From Hydrococcus rivularis NIES-593 (lineage in GTDB: Bacteria > Cyanobacteriota > Cyanobacteriia > Cyanobacteriales > Microcystaceae): a DNA stretch of 64,000 nucleotides. Position numbers and translations under genes: made by a program. Shown one piece after another: positions 1 to 6,834 of this stretch. The stretch spans positions 36,981 through 100,980 of the forward strand of contig NZ_MRCB01000006.1 in the NCBI RefSeq assembly GCF_001904635.1, given 5' to 3'. Each line of letters opens with the position of its first letter. Within the stretch, counting starts at the first letter, position 1. A model generated the notes under the pieces. The model saw nothing but the letters and a program-made list of their open reading frames with translations, did no database searches and was not told where the DNA came from.

Positions 1-439
1 AGCGAGTCGCGCGATCGCCCACGCTTTCGGCTTGATTGGCTTGACGGCGAATTAAGTTAATGACGGCTTGTTCGGCTGCTAGATCGTGTTCTAGCATCTG
101 ACGCGCCGTAAAAATACCATCTTCTTCTTGGGTAAAACAGCACAATTCGGCAAGTTTGCCAAAGCTGGCGACTGGCGTACCACCCAAACCATTCAAGCGT
201 TCTCCGAGATCGTGAACGTGACCTGCAACTGCCCCATAACTGTCTTGGAAGAACTGATGTAATTGATAAAATTCAGACCCCTCGACAACAAAATGATGTT
301 TTTGGTACTGGAGATAAAGGGCTTGGAAGCTTGCTAGAGCAATATTTAAGCCTTCGCAAACGGGAGCCGTTATTTCCCGTCCTAAACCAATAGGATTGTC
401 CGATACTTCTCCAAAGGGACGAAACGTTGTAGTTGTCAT
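1..439 (-). CDS. Dps-family ferritin-like protein, 3' part outside window
   Basis: Reading the minus strand from the ATG at 439 gives about 146 residues that run off the left edge without a stop. The segment KHHFVVEG, the spacing to HEFF/HQFF-like residues, and [15 protein letters not shown] match the first helices of Dps/DpsA proteins. These form dodecamers that oxidise and store iron and shield DNA. The start lies 10 bp after the stop of the preceding small gene, so the two are probably co-transcribed. Iron storage next to a nif cluster is plausible housekeeping for a strong iron sink. The family call comes from visible sequence; the link to nitrogen fixation is inference. Confidence 0.8.
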   Translation of the reverse strand, partial: MTTTTFRPFGEVSDNPIGLGREITAPVCEGLNIALASFQALYLQYQKHHFVVEGSEFYQLHQFFQDSYGAVAGHVHDLGERLNGLGGTPVASFGKLAELCCFTQEEDGIFTARQMLEHDLAAEQAVINLIRRQANQAESVGDRATR

Positions 440-449
440 GGTTTCATTC

Positions 450-737
450 TCAGTAATTGATAGGATAGCCTTCTGAATTCAGAATTTCTTCTGCTTCCCA
501 GCACCGCTGTAACCAATCCACTAATTCTCGACGAGCAGCGAATAGCTGTTGAACGGTACTGCGTAACAGAATTGCATCGATGCAATTGTTAACTTCTACT
601 AAGAGTGACCCATTGCTGGGACACCAACAAGGAATATTTAATTCTTGGAGGCGGTGATAGACGAGCCAGCGATCGCTGCGAGAAACTTTCGCCACCTCCC
701 AGACGAATGCTTGAGAACTTGGAGGGTTATACATCAT
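450..737 (-). CDS. Asr1405/Asl0597-like small protein
   Basis: This 95-residue protein begins with two methionines and is rich in Trp ([12 protein letters not shown] near the N terminus, [10 protein letters not shown] near the C terminus). It resembles the small uncharacterised cyanobacterial family annotated Asr1405/Asl0597, whose members occur near nif genes. It overlaps the 3' end of nifP by 11 bp and precedes the dps-like gene by 10 bp, so all three probably form one operon. No catalytic motif, signal peptide or membrane segment is visible. The biochemical role is unknown; the family name is from memory and moderately secure. Confidence 0.7.
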   Translation of the reverse strand: MMYNPPSSQAFVWEVAKVSRSDRWLVYHRLQELNIPCWCPSNGSLLVEVNNCIDAILLRSTVQQLFAARRELVDWLQRCWEAEEILNSEGYPINY

Positions 738-1485
738 TGTAGTGACGCTCTCTTTGTAAATTCCGTATCTGTTGTTCCATTTGCTCGATGCGATCGAGCA
801 ACATCCGAATCACTTTCCCTTCTACATCGGGTAATTTACTGTGTTCTAAATGTTCTAGGGGACAGCCATGACCCGTGCGCGAAACGATGCGACCGGGAAC
901 TCCCACCACCGTACAATCATTCGGTACGTTTTGCAGAACGATCGAACCCGCACCGATGCGAACGCGATCGCCAATATGAATATTTCCTAAAACTTTAGCA
1001 CCCGTCCCGACAACGACGTTATTGCCCAAGGTTGGATGGCGCTTGCCACTTTCTTTTCCCGTTCCCCCCAGCGTGGCATTTTGATAAATTAAACAATAAT
1101 CTCCAATAATAGCCGTTTCCCCAATGACGACTCCCATGCCGTGGTCGATAAATACGCCCTCTCCGATGGTTGCGCCGGGGTGAATTTCAATACCAGTCAA
1201 AAATCGTCCCACGTGGGAGAGAAAGCGGGGCAGAAAAGGAATGTTTTGACGATAGAGCCAATGAGCAAATCTATGTAGCGCCAAAGCATGCAAACCAGGG
1301 TAGCATAACAATACTTCAAACCAATTTCTGGCGGCTGGATCTCGCTCGAAGATGATTTGAAAGTCCTTCTTCAGCGCCTGCAAGGGAGAGATAGTTAGAG
1401 GGCGAGGGCAATCCGTCGAGGAAGCCTTTACCTCCCAAGGTTGGTTTGTTTCTAGGGTGATGGGGTGTAACATCGAATTGGGCAA
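727..1485 (-). CDS. nifP: NifP, nif-associated serine O-acetyltransferase
   Basis: The 252-residue product catalyses acetyl-CoA + L-serine to O-acetylserine, the committed step to cysteine. After a family-typical helical N-terminal part, residues of about 110-200 form left-handed beta-helix hexapeptides, including IDHGMGVVIGETAIIGDYC, GGTGKESGKRHP and VVGVPGRIV. These carry the His-Asp-Gly and glycine-rich loops of serine acetyltransferases. A short tail with a predicted coiled coil follows. In diazotrophic cyanobacteria this paralogue lies divergent to nifB and is called nifP; it is thought to feed cysteine to NifS for Fe-S cluster assembly. Here it is also divergent to nifB but about 3.4 kb away. 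Its promoter shares sequence blocks with the nifB promoter. Confidence 0.9.
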   Translation of the reverse strand: MPNSMLHPITLETNQPWEVKASSTDCPRPLTISPLQALKKDFQIIFERDPAARNWFEVLLCYPGLHALALHRFAHWLYRQNIPFLPRFLSHVGRFLTGIEIHPGATIGEGVFIDHGMGVVIGETAIIGDYCLIYQNATLGGTGKESGKRHPTLGNNVVVGTGAKVLGNIHIGDRVRIGAGSIVLQNVPNDCTVVGVPGRIVSRTGHGCPLEHLEHSKLPDVEGKVIRMLLDRIEQMEQQIRNLQRERHYNDV

Positions 1486-1572
1486 TCGAATTTGAGGGTT
1501 TCGATGTTTATACCAAGTGCCCCTAGAGAGATCGCATCAATCCGTGTTAGTTAAGATTATTTGATTAATCTA

Positions 1573-1583
1573 CTTGTACTCGC
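1573..1583 (-). promoter_or_regulatory. Proximal GAGTACA-type box of nifP
   Basis: On the nifP coding strand this reads GCGAGTACAAG and is followed after three bases by GATTAAT. The nifB upstream region has the same arrangement (TGAGTACAAG, three bases, GATTAAT) at 4702-4721. The shared spacing suggests a common activator. In Leptolyngbya boryana, CnfR acts on cis-elements in the nifB and nifP promoters, so CnfR is the leading candidate; I could not verify its published motif here. Confidence 0.5.
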
Positions 1584-1641
1584 TTCAGTAGAATCTTTAT
1601 CCGATAAAGCTTAGCGCTATCTAAAAAATTTTTTTGGGGCA

Positions 1642-1657
1642 AGGGGCTAGTATTTTT
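1642..1657 (-). promoter_or_regulatory. ACTAGCCCCT block, nifP side
   Basis: On the nifP strand this reads AAAAATACTAGCCCCT and is followed by a run of A then T. The identical 16-mer plus the A/T run lies at 4638-4653 before nifB, between the same two GAGTACA boxes. It is therefore part of a conserved promoter module rather than chance similarity. Confidence 0.5.
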
Positions 1658-1693
1658 TAATAGGGGTTAGAGTATTTATGAGTGGAGGCGCAA

Positions 1694-1708
1694 GTATTTG
1701 TGTACTCA
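1694..1708 (-). promoter_or_regulatory. Distal GAGTACA-type box of nifP
   Basis: On the nifP strand this reads TGAGTACACAAATAC, an exact 15-base match to 4588-4602 upstream of nifB. It lies about 125 bp upstream of the proximal box; the nifB pair is about 114 bp apart. It contains GTA-N6-TAC, which is two bases short of an NtcA site (GTA-N8-TAC), so NtcA is not proposed. Confidence 0.55.
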
Positions 1709-1899
1709 GATTTAAACTCGCTCTAATTTAGTTCTGTTCAGCTTTTTGGGTAATTCATCGAAGGATTTTCACTAATGTAGCTTTGAACTCAACTATTAAT
1801 TGTTTTGTCAGATTTGAAACCCTTACTAGGCGCGAAATTCCAGCTTTTAAGAAAAGATTTTTGCAGGAGTTGAGTAGACGGCAAATTTCCGCTCGATTA

Positions 1900-1929
1900 A
1901 ATGTTAAATTAGATACAGAATTGAATTCC
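1900..1929 (+). repeat. 30-bp direct repeat, left copy
   Basis: The sequence starts AATGTTAAATTAGATACAG and is repeated exactly at 4465-4494. The two copies bracket the DUF6888/DUF6887 pair and the CBS-GGDEF gene between the divergent nifP and nifB promoters. This looks like a scar of an insertion or duplication. Confidence 0.85.
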
Positions 1930-2050
1930 GTGACAGCACTGGGGAAGCCGAAGATGCTTACTCCAGTTTTTTTTACCTTTTGTCATCGGTCATTTGTCAT
2001 TTGTAACTTGGGCGGGATGCGAATTGCGATCGCTCATTCAAATTACTCAG

Positions 2051-2112
2051 CGCGATCGCGATTTCTATATCTGGTTTCTCTGCGATCAAGCTTTTGTGCG
2101 CTATTCTAGCAA
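2051..2112 (+). repeat. Imperfect direct repeat flanking small gene pair, left copy
   Basis: This begins with CGCGATCGCGATTTC and ends with a near-exact 28-base block starting ATCAAGCTTTTGTGCGC. A 61-base relative with the same two blocks lies at 2558-2618, just after the second small gene. The middle part differs. The pair thus encloses the two-gene unit. Confidence 0.75.
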
Positions 2113-2167
2113 ACGGCAAGAGGTTAAATTCCTGCTATATTAAGCTTTTCAAGAGTATCATGAGTAG

Positions 2168-2353
2168 ATGAACGAACCGACAGCAGCCCAGCTACGGAGT
2201 TTATATCGGCTTTGTCATCTACTCACCAATGTGATGTTTCAGCCAATTCACATTGTTCGTTTAGATGAACGGACGCTTAATTTATTTATTCTGGCTGGAC
2301 AACATGAAGAGATCGAGTTTGAAATAAAACTGGATGGGAATATTGAACCATGA
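2168..2353 (+). CDS. DUF6888-like small protein
   Basis: This 61-residue protein contains LYRLCHLLTN, PIHIVRLDERTLNLFILAG and an acidic C terminus. The pattern matches the small cyanobacterial family DUF6888, commonly paired with a DUF6887 gene. Its last codons overlap the next start by four bases (ATGA), indicating translational coupling. The function of the family is unknown. The pairing and multicopy occurrence invite a toxin-antitoxin-like hypothesis, but nothing in the sequence proves it. The family assignment is from remembered conserved words and is fairly confident. Confidence 0.7.
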   Translation: MNEPTAAQLRSLYRLCHLLTNVMFQPIHIVRLDERTLNLFILAGQHEEIEFEIKLDGNIEP

Positions 2354-2553
2354 CAAAAATCAATTATGCTCAAATGAGCGATCGCGAGTTAAAACGCTAT
2401 CTTCTCACCCATCGCGACGATTTAGAAGCCTTTCATGCTTATATGGATCGGCGACATTCCCGTCCTCGTGAAACTTCTATAACGTTTGACGATCCACAGT
2501 GGGAAGAAAAAATTTTATCGGCAATTCGAGCGCAGTTAAGCTCATCTGATTAG
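2350..2553 (+). CDS. DUF6887-like small protein
   Basis: This 67-residue protein starts MTKINYAQMSDRELKRYLL and continues HRDDLEAFHAYMDRR, the recognisable start of the DUF6887 family, followed by a short acidic C-terminal helix. It is coupled to the upstream DUF6888-like gene by a four-base overlap. No enzyme motif is visible. With its partner it sits inside a pair of about 61-bp direct repeats, which suggests that the two genes travelled together. Confidence 0.7.
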   Translation: MTKINYAQMSDRELKRYLLTHRDDLEAFHAYMDRRHSRPRETSITFDDPQWEEKILSAIRAQLSSSD

Positions 2554-2920
2554 TTTACGCGATCGCGATTTCCATACAGGTAAATCAGTTATCAAGCTTT
2601 TGTGCGCCATTCTAGTAATATCGAATTCGGTTAAACATCCATATTACTTGTAGGGGCGGGTTTAGCGAAGATTTTTATGCTTAATAATTAATTATTAGTC
2701 TAAAAGTTACTCAAAAAGCCTGCTCTCAGTATTTTTCTCGAAAACAATATTGCAAGTTTGGAAAAAACTAAGTATTTTGCCTGAAAAATTGATAATTGAG
2801 AAAGCAAAGCGCTTCCAAGTTTTATCAACAGATTGTCTCACGCTGGAGAATCAGGCAACGCCGAAAAAATTCTAAAATTAATTGAATCGCGATCGTTCTT
2901 ACACCAATCCGATTACTTCG
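2554..2920. other. Intergenic region without recognised gene
   Basis: Apart from the right copy of the flanking repeat (2558-2618), this AT-rich stretch shows no open frame of note. It lies downstream of both the plus-strand gene pair and the minus-strand GGDEF gene, so it should hold their terminators. No convincing hairpin followed by a T-run was found. Confidence 0.5.
2558..2618 (+). repeat. Imperfect direct repeat flanking small gene pair, right copy
   Basis: This is a partner of 2051-2112. The first 15 bases (CGCGATCGCGATTTC) are identical, and the last 28 differ at two positions. It starts right after the DUF6887-like stop codon. Confidence 0.75.
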
Positions 2921-4339
2921 TCAAACGTTAAGGGTGTAAGTGTTTCGACCTCGTTGCTTAGACTGATAGAGAACTCGATCTGCCATCTCCAATAACATGT
3001 TTGGCGAACTGTTTTGTGTGGGAATAGTGGTAGCAACTCCTAAACTAACGGTAATATAGCCATTGCCGTTAGCAACATGGGGAATCTGAAGCTGCTGGAC
3101 TTGCGTAAGGATAGATTTCGCTATATGCTCGGCTCCAGTAAGATTGGTATCGGGCAAAACGATCGCAAACTCTTCTCCACCATAGCGAGCAACTAGATCG
3201 GTAGGACGTTTGATAACTTGAGATAGAGTCTGTGCGACTTGCACCAAGCACCGATCTCCCGCCGGATGACCGTAAGTATCGTTGTAACATTTGAAGCGAT
3301 CGACGTCGCACAAAATCAGCGACAATGGACTGACGCAGCGTGCCAATCGCTTCCATTCACGAGCAAAATACTCGTTGAAATAGCGACGATTGGCTACATT
3401 AGTCAGGTCATCGATAGTTGCCAATCTATGGAGTTCTTGATTAGCCGCTCGCAACTTCTCGTTAAGCTGCTTTAATTCGCTAGTTTGGCGATCGATGATT
3501 TGCTGCATCTGTTCGATCACATGATACGTCTGTGCTGGATCGATCCGTTTGAGCAATTGCGTTTGAGTAACCATCCCAGCTAACTCGCCAGTGGGTTCGG
3601 TAACGACCAAGCGACGAACTTTTAATTGTTGCATTCGTTGATGTACGATCCAAAGGGAATTTTGGGGCTGTACGGTAGATAAAGGCGCACTCATGACGGT
3701 TTGTGCCGATAGGCGATCGAAATCTCGTTTGCTCGCGTGAAGTTTAATAATGTCTCGTTCTGTAACAATTCCAAGCGGAATAGAGGTTTTGGCATTGACA
3801 ATGACGATACAACTGACTCGATGCAATGCCATCTGTTGGGTTAGCTGCAAAACTGTGTCGTTAGGCGCTCCGCAAATGACATTGCTTACCATTACCTCAG
3901 CTACCTGTATGTAGCGCAGTAAATATTCTGGCTTCAAAACGTTGCGAATGCTCTGAGGAGTTATGATACCCCAAAGGCGATCGCGATCGTCTAATATTGG
4001 CAAATGGCGAATTCGATAACGATTAAATAGCTCCGATACCGTAAAAATGTTGTCAATTTCGGAAGATTTTAGGCTAATTACTGTTTGAGTCATGAGATCG
4101 GCCAGGGTAAGTTTTTCTAGCGACCTCCCAGAAGAAATGACTTTGACGACATCTCGTTCAGTCAAAATCCCAGCGAGTTTTTGATTATCGACGACTAACA
4201 CGCAACTCGTCCGTGCCTCATTCATCGCTGCGATCGCTTCTGTCACCGATGTAGAAGGTGACAGGGTCAATAGCGATGACTGAACGATTGCTTCAACGGC
4301 TGTCTGCATCTGCATATCGATAAACTGACTTTTTAACAA
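2921..4339 (-). CDS. CBS-domain diguanylate cyclase (GGDEF)
   Basis: The product has 472 residues. The first 270 residues or so hold four CBS motifs in two pairs; typical strands are GILTERDVVKVI, GIITPQSI, GIVTERDIIKLH and GMVTQTQLL. Such modules bind adenine nucleotides or similar ligands. A coiled coil (about 275-305, ending in the word TIDDLTNVANRRYF) leads to a GGDEF domain with the active-site word RYGGEEFAIVLP. An RxxD inhibitory site (RPTD) lies five residues before GGEEF, so c-di-GMP synthesis with product inhibition is expected. No membrane segment is present, so it should act in the cytosol. It is transcribed away from nifB and lies between the nifP and nifB promoters. A link between cell energy state, c-di-GMP and nitrogen fixation is possible but is inference. 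Confidence 0.9.
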   Translation of the reverse strand: MLKSQFIDMQMQTAVEAIVQSSLLTLSPSTSVTEAIAAMNEARTSCVLVVDNQKLAGILTERDVVKVISSGRSLEKLTLADLMTQTVISLKSSEIDNIFTVSELFNRYRIRHLPILDDRDRLWGIITPQSIRNVLKPEYLLRYIQVAEVMVSNVICGAPNDTVLQLTQQMALHRVSCIVIVNAKTSIPLGIVTERDIIKLHASKRDFDRLSAQTVMSAPLSTVQPQNSLWIVHQRMQQLKVRRLVVTEPTGELAGMVTQTQLLKRIDPAQTYHVIEQMQQIIDRQTSELKQLNEKLRAANQELHRLATIDDLTNVANRRYFNEYFAREWKRLARCVSPLSLILCDVDRFKCYNDTYGHPAGDRCLVQVAQTLSQVIKRPTDLVARYGGEEFAIVLPDTNLTGAEHIAKSILTQVQQLQIPHVANGNGYITVSLGVATTIPTQNSSPNMLLEMADRVLYQSKQRGRNTYTLNV

Positions 4340-4464
4340 TGACTGTACTTGTTTTGGTGCGATGCCGATTTATTTTAACTTAAAAAATCTAAGTTGCTTG
4401 GATTTTGTTCACCATTTAATCGATCCAAAGAAAATTTTAAATTGGTTTTACTATCTCGCCAACG

Positions 4465-4494
4465 AATGTTAAATTAGATACAGAATTGAATTCC
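4465..4494 (+). repeat. 30-bp direct repeat, right copy
   Basis: This is an exact copy of 1900-1929 in the same orientation. Removing one copy and everything between the two would leave nifP and nifB divergent across about 0.8 kb, close to the usual arrangement. Confidence 0.85.
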
Positions 4495-4502
4495 AGTAGT
4501 TT

Positions 4503-4512
4503 CCGAGTACAA
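4503..4512 (+). promoter_or_regulatory. Additional GAGTACA box upstream of nifB
   Basis: CCGAGTACAA lies nine bases after the 30-bp repeat. It shares the GAGTACAA core of the other boxes but lacks the flanking blocks, so it is the weakest of the three nifB boxes. Confidence 0.35.
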
Positions 4513-4587
4513 CAATAGAAAATAAAAAATTATTGGGGAAAATTACCCAAAACCCTTACTTAGATTTACGTAGATCGGGTTGGGTAG

Positions 4588-4602
4588 TGAGTACACAAAT
4601 AC
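4588..4602 (+). promoter_or_regulatory. Distal GAGTACA-type box of nifB
   Basis: TGAGTACACAAATAC matches the nifP distal box (1694-1708, opposite strand) at all 15 positions. It is followed by ACTAGCTCCT, AAAAATACTAGCCCCT (4638-4653) and an A/T run before the proximal box. Confidence 0.55.
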
Positions 4603-4637
4603 CGTCCCCTTCTACAAAAAAACTAGCTCCTCTCCTC

Positions 4638-4653
4638 AAAAATACTAGCCCCT
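4638..4653 (+). promoter_or_regulatory. ACTAGCCCCT block, nifB side
   Basis: AAAAATACTAGCCCCT is identical to the reverse complement of 1642-1657 and occupies the same place between the two boxes. A related ACTAGCTCCT lies just upstream at about 4622. Confidence 0.5.
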
Positions 4654-4701
4654 CAACCTCAAAAAAATTTTTTTTTCCTATTATTTCAAATCTTTCGCCC
4701 C

Positions 4702-4721
4702 TGAGTACAAGCTTGATTAAT
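4702..4721 (+). promoter_or_regulatory. Proximal GAGTACA-type box of nifB
   Basis: TGAGTACAAG, three bases, then GATTAAT, as in the nifP proximal box. It lies about 155 bp before the nifB start codon. A binding site for the cyanobacterial nif activator CnfR is the favoured interpretation, by analogy with Leptolyngbya boryana. Confidence 0.5.
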
Positions 4722-4876
4722 CTCAATAAATTACGATCGCACCTTTGCACTCAAGCCCCAAAAAACTGGGGTGGTATAACTCTTTTATTGCAAATACAAG
4801 CAAATCGGCTTAACAGTTTTTTCAAAATTTGGAATTCTACCAGAATTCATCTGCACACAACTACTTACGGAATTCA

Positions 4877-6346
4877 ATGACTGGTACACTAATCGGCACT
4901 CAAACGACTTCCAAACTGCCAATTGCTCCCTCAACCGAGAAAAAATCTTCTGGCGGTTGCGGTTGCAGTTCAAAAACCCCCCAGGAAGTCAAAGACCAGA
5001 AAATTTTAGACAGAATTTCTAAACACCCTTGTTATAGCGAAGAAGCACACCATCATTATGCACGGATGCATGTTGCGGTTGCACCCGCCTGCAATATTCA
5101 ATGTAATTATTGTAATCGCAAGTATGATTGTGCCAATGAAAGTCGTCCTGGCGTTGTCAGCGAATTGCTAACCCCAGAAGAAGCAGCACATAAAGTATTG
5201 GTTATCGCTGGTAAAATTCCACAAATGACGGTGCTAGGTATTGCTGGACCCGGCGATCCTCTAGCTAACCCAGAAAAAACCTTCCGCACCTTTGAATTAA
5301 TTGCACAAAAAGCCCCCGATATTAAATTATGCTTGTCCACCAATGGGTTAATGCTACCCGATTACGTCGATCGCATCAAACAACTCAATATCGATCACGT
5401 CACCATTACGATTAATATGGTTGACCCAAAAGTAGGAGAAAAAATCTATCCCTGGATTCGCTACAATCGCAAGCGCTACAAAGGATTAGAAGCAGCCCAA
5501 ATCCTCCACGAACGTCAAATGGAAGGATTGCAAGCACTCCAGGAAGCCGATATCCTCTGCAAAGTTAACTCCGTCATGATTCCAGGAATCAACGACGAAC
5601 ACTTAGTAGAAGTCGATGAAGTTATCCGCTCCAAGGGTGCATTCCTACACAATATTATGCCCCTAATTTCGGCTCCAGAACACGGTACTTACTTCGGACT
5701 CACCGGACAGCGCGGTCCCACGCCCAAGGAACTAAAAGCCCTGCAAGATAAATGTTCTGGTAACATGAAAATGATGCGCCACTGCCGTCAATGCCGTGCA
5801 GACGCAGTAGGACTTCTCGGTGAAGATCGATCGCAGGAATTCACCAAAGAGAAATTCATGGAAATGGCTCCAGAATACGATTTCCAGAAGCGCCAGGAAG
5901 TTCATGCAGGTATCGAGGAAGCTAAAGCAGCACAGAAAGCGGAAAAAGAAAGAAAAGCAGCCCTCAGAAAGGCTAACGACGTACCTTTACCCAAGATTCT
6001 CGTTGCAGTGGCAACCAAAGGCGGCGGCGTAGTCAATCAACACTTCGGTCATGCCAAAGAATTCCAAATCTTTGAAATCGATGGCACAGAAGCGAAATTT
6101 GTCGGACACCGCAAGGTAGATCTTTACTGTCAGGGCGGTTATGGTGAAGAAGCAAGCTTAGAAGGAATTATCAAGTCAATTGCAGATTGCAAAGGCGTAC
6201 TTGCCTCCAAAATCGGCAGTTGCCCTCAAGATGAACTGCGTAAAGCAGGAGTCGAACCCTTTGAAGGATACGACACCATCACTAAGGTTGCCTTTGACTT
6301 CTACGAACAATACCTGCAAAAGCAGAAAGAGTTAGCAGCAGTATAG
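4877..6346 (+). CDS. nifB: NifB, FeMo-co precursor synthase (radical SAM)
   Basis: The product has 489 residues from the ATG at 4877. An in-frame ATG at 4829 is possible, but MTGTLIGTQ is the more natural start. The radical SAM cluster motif CNIQCNYC is at about residues 72-79, with further conserved Cys nearby (YDCANE). NifB fuses [4Fe-4S] pairs and inserts carbide and sulfur to make NifB-co. The C-terminal 95 residues form a NifX/NafY-type cofactor-carrier domain ([13 protein letters not shown]), as is usual in cyanobacteria. It opens the main nif operon and is followed by fdxN after 30 bp. Shared promoter blocks suggest co-activation with nifP. Confidence 0.97.
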   Translation: MTGTLIGTQTTSKLPIAPSTEKKSSGGCGCSSKTPQEVKDQKILDRISKHPCYSEEAHHHYARMHVAVAPACNIQCNYCNRKYDCANESRPGVVSELLTPEEAAHKVLVIAGKIPQMTVLGIAGPGDPLANPEKTFRTFELIAQKAPDIKLCLSTNGLMLPDYVDRIKQLNIDHVTITINMVDPKVGEKIYPWIRYNRKRYKGLEAAQILHERQMEGLQALQEADILCKVNSVMIPGINDEHLVEVDEVIRSKGAFLHNIMPLISAPEHGTYFGLTGQRGPTPKELKALQDKCSGNMKMMRHCRQCRADAVGLLGEDRSQEFTKEKFMEMAPEYDFQKRQEVHAGIEEAKAAQKAEKERKAALRKANDVPLPKILVAVATKGGGVVNQHFGHAKEFQIFEIDGTEAKFVGHRKVDLYCQGGYGEEASLEGIIKSIADCKGVLASKIGSCPQDELRKAGVEPFEGYDTITKVAFDFYEQYLQKQKELAAV

Positions 6347-6376
6347 TTGCAAACGCTATAACCGAGGAGTAGAGTC

Positions 6377-6739
6377 ATGACTTACCAGATTACCAGTGAA
6401 TGTATTGAATGCGATCGCTGTCAAACGCAATGTCCTACAGGTGCAATTGAAACTCTCAACGGCAAACCGTTCATCAATCCTAACCTCTGTAACGATTGCG
6501 TTGGCTATTACAGCGTTCCCCAGTGCATGGCAGTCTGCCCTACCAATCGTGGTTGCGTTCCCAGTATCGATACTCTAATCCAACCCAAACAAATACAAAC
6601 CGATTACTGGGAATCCTGGTTCGATATTTATGATAGGGCGATCGCCCAACTCAAAGCCAGAAAGCAAACCAAATATTGGCATCGCTGGTTTTCTCTCTAC
6701 TCCCAGGAAATAGCATCTCTCGCGAACACTGTTCAGTAG
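6377..6739 (+). CDS. fdxN: FdxN, 2x[4Fe-4S] ferredoxin
   Basis: This 120-residue bacterial-type ferredoxin has Cys sets CIECDRCQTQCP and, after CNDC, CMAVCP, which can hold two [4Fe-4S] clusters. In many diazotrophs FdxN supplies electrons to NifB. A Trp/Tyr-rich C-terminal tail of about 50 residues follows the ferredoxin fold, as in other cyanobacterial FdxN. A ribosome binding site (GAGGAG) precedes the ATG. The gene is intact; no excision element interrupts it. Confidence 0.95.
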   Translation: MTYQITSECIECDRCQTQCPTGAIETLNGKPFINPNLCNDCVGYYSVPQCMAVCPTNRGCVPSIDTLIQPKQIQTDYWESWFDIYDRAIAQLKARKQTKYWHRWFSLYSQEIASLANTVQ

Positions 6740-6752
6740 TGCGAATTACGCG

Positions 6753-6812
6753 TAGTGCGGGCATCTTGCCCGCGTGTGGGAAACACAAACCGCGAGCGAG
6801 ACGCTCGCACTA
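6753..6812. repeat. Dispersed palindromic repeat, copy A
   Basis: Two adjacent inverted repeats, GCGGGCATCTTGCCCGC (6757-6773) and GCGAGCGAGACGCTCGC (6792-6808), are framed by TAGTGCG and CGCACTA. They fill most of the fdxN-nifS gap. Relatives occur at 8035, 9055, 11941, 18114 and 20670. Confidence 0.85.
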
Positions 6813-6834
6813 CCAAAAAAACTGGTACCCGATC

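Larger units (their letters stand above)
1486..2167. other. nifP upstream intergenic region
   Basis: These 682 bases hold the nifP promoter elements listed separately and one copy of the 30-bp direct repeat. The left copy of a 61-62 bp repeat flanking the next gene pair is also here. A 108-codon open frame at 1783-2109 lacks family resemblance and a good ribosome binding site, and I do not consider it a gene. Confidence 0.6.
4340..4876. other. nifB upstream regulatory region
   Basis: This 537-base region separates the divergent GGDEF gene and nifB. It holds the right 30-bp repeat copy, three GAGTACA-type boxes, a 16-mer shared with the nifP promoter and a long A/T run near 4661-4678. Open frames on either strand here (4533-4880 plus, 4556-4750 minus) have low-complexity translations and are not accepted as genes. 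Confidence 0.6.

Noticed and set aside
1694..1708. NtcA binding site in the nifP/nifB promoters
   Set aside because: The palindrome is GTA-N6-TAC; the NtcA consensus needs N8.
1783..2109. 108-codon open frame upstream of the DUF6888-like gene
   Set aside because: No ribosome binding site or family resemblance; it spans repeat copies and low-complexity sequence.
4533..4880. 115-codon open frame before nifB
   Set aside because: It covers the conserved promoter blocks and has a low-complexity Ser/Lys-rich translation.
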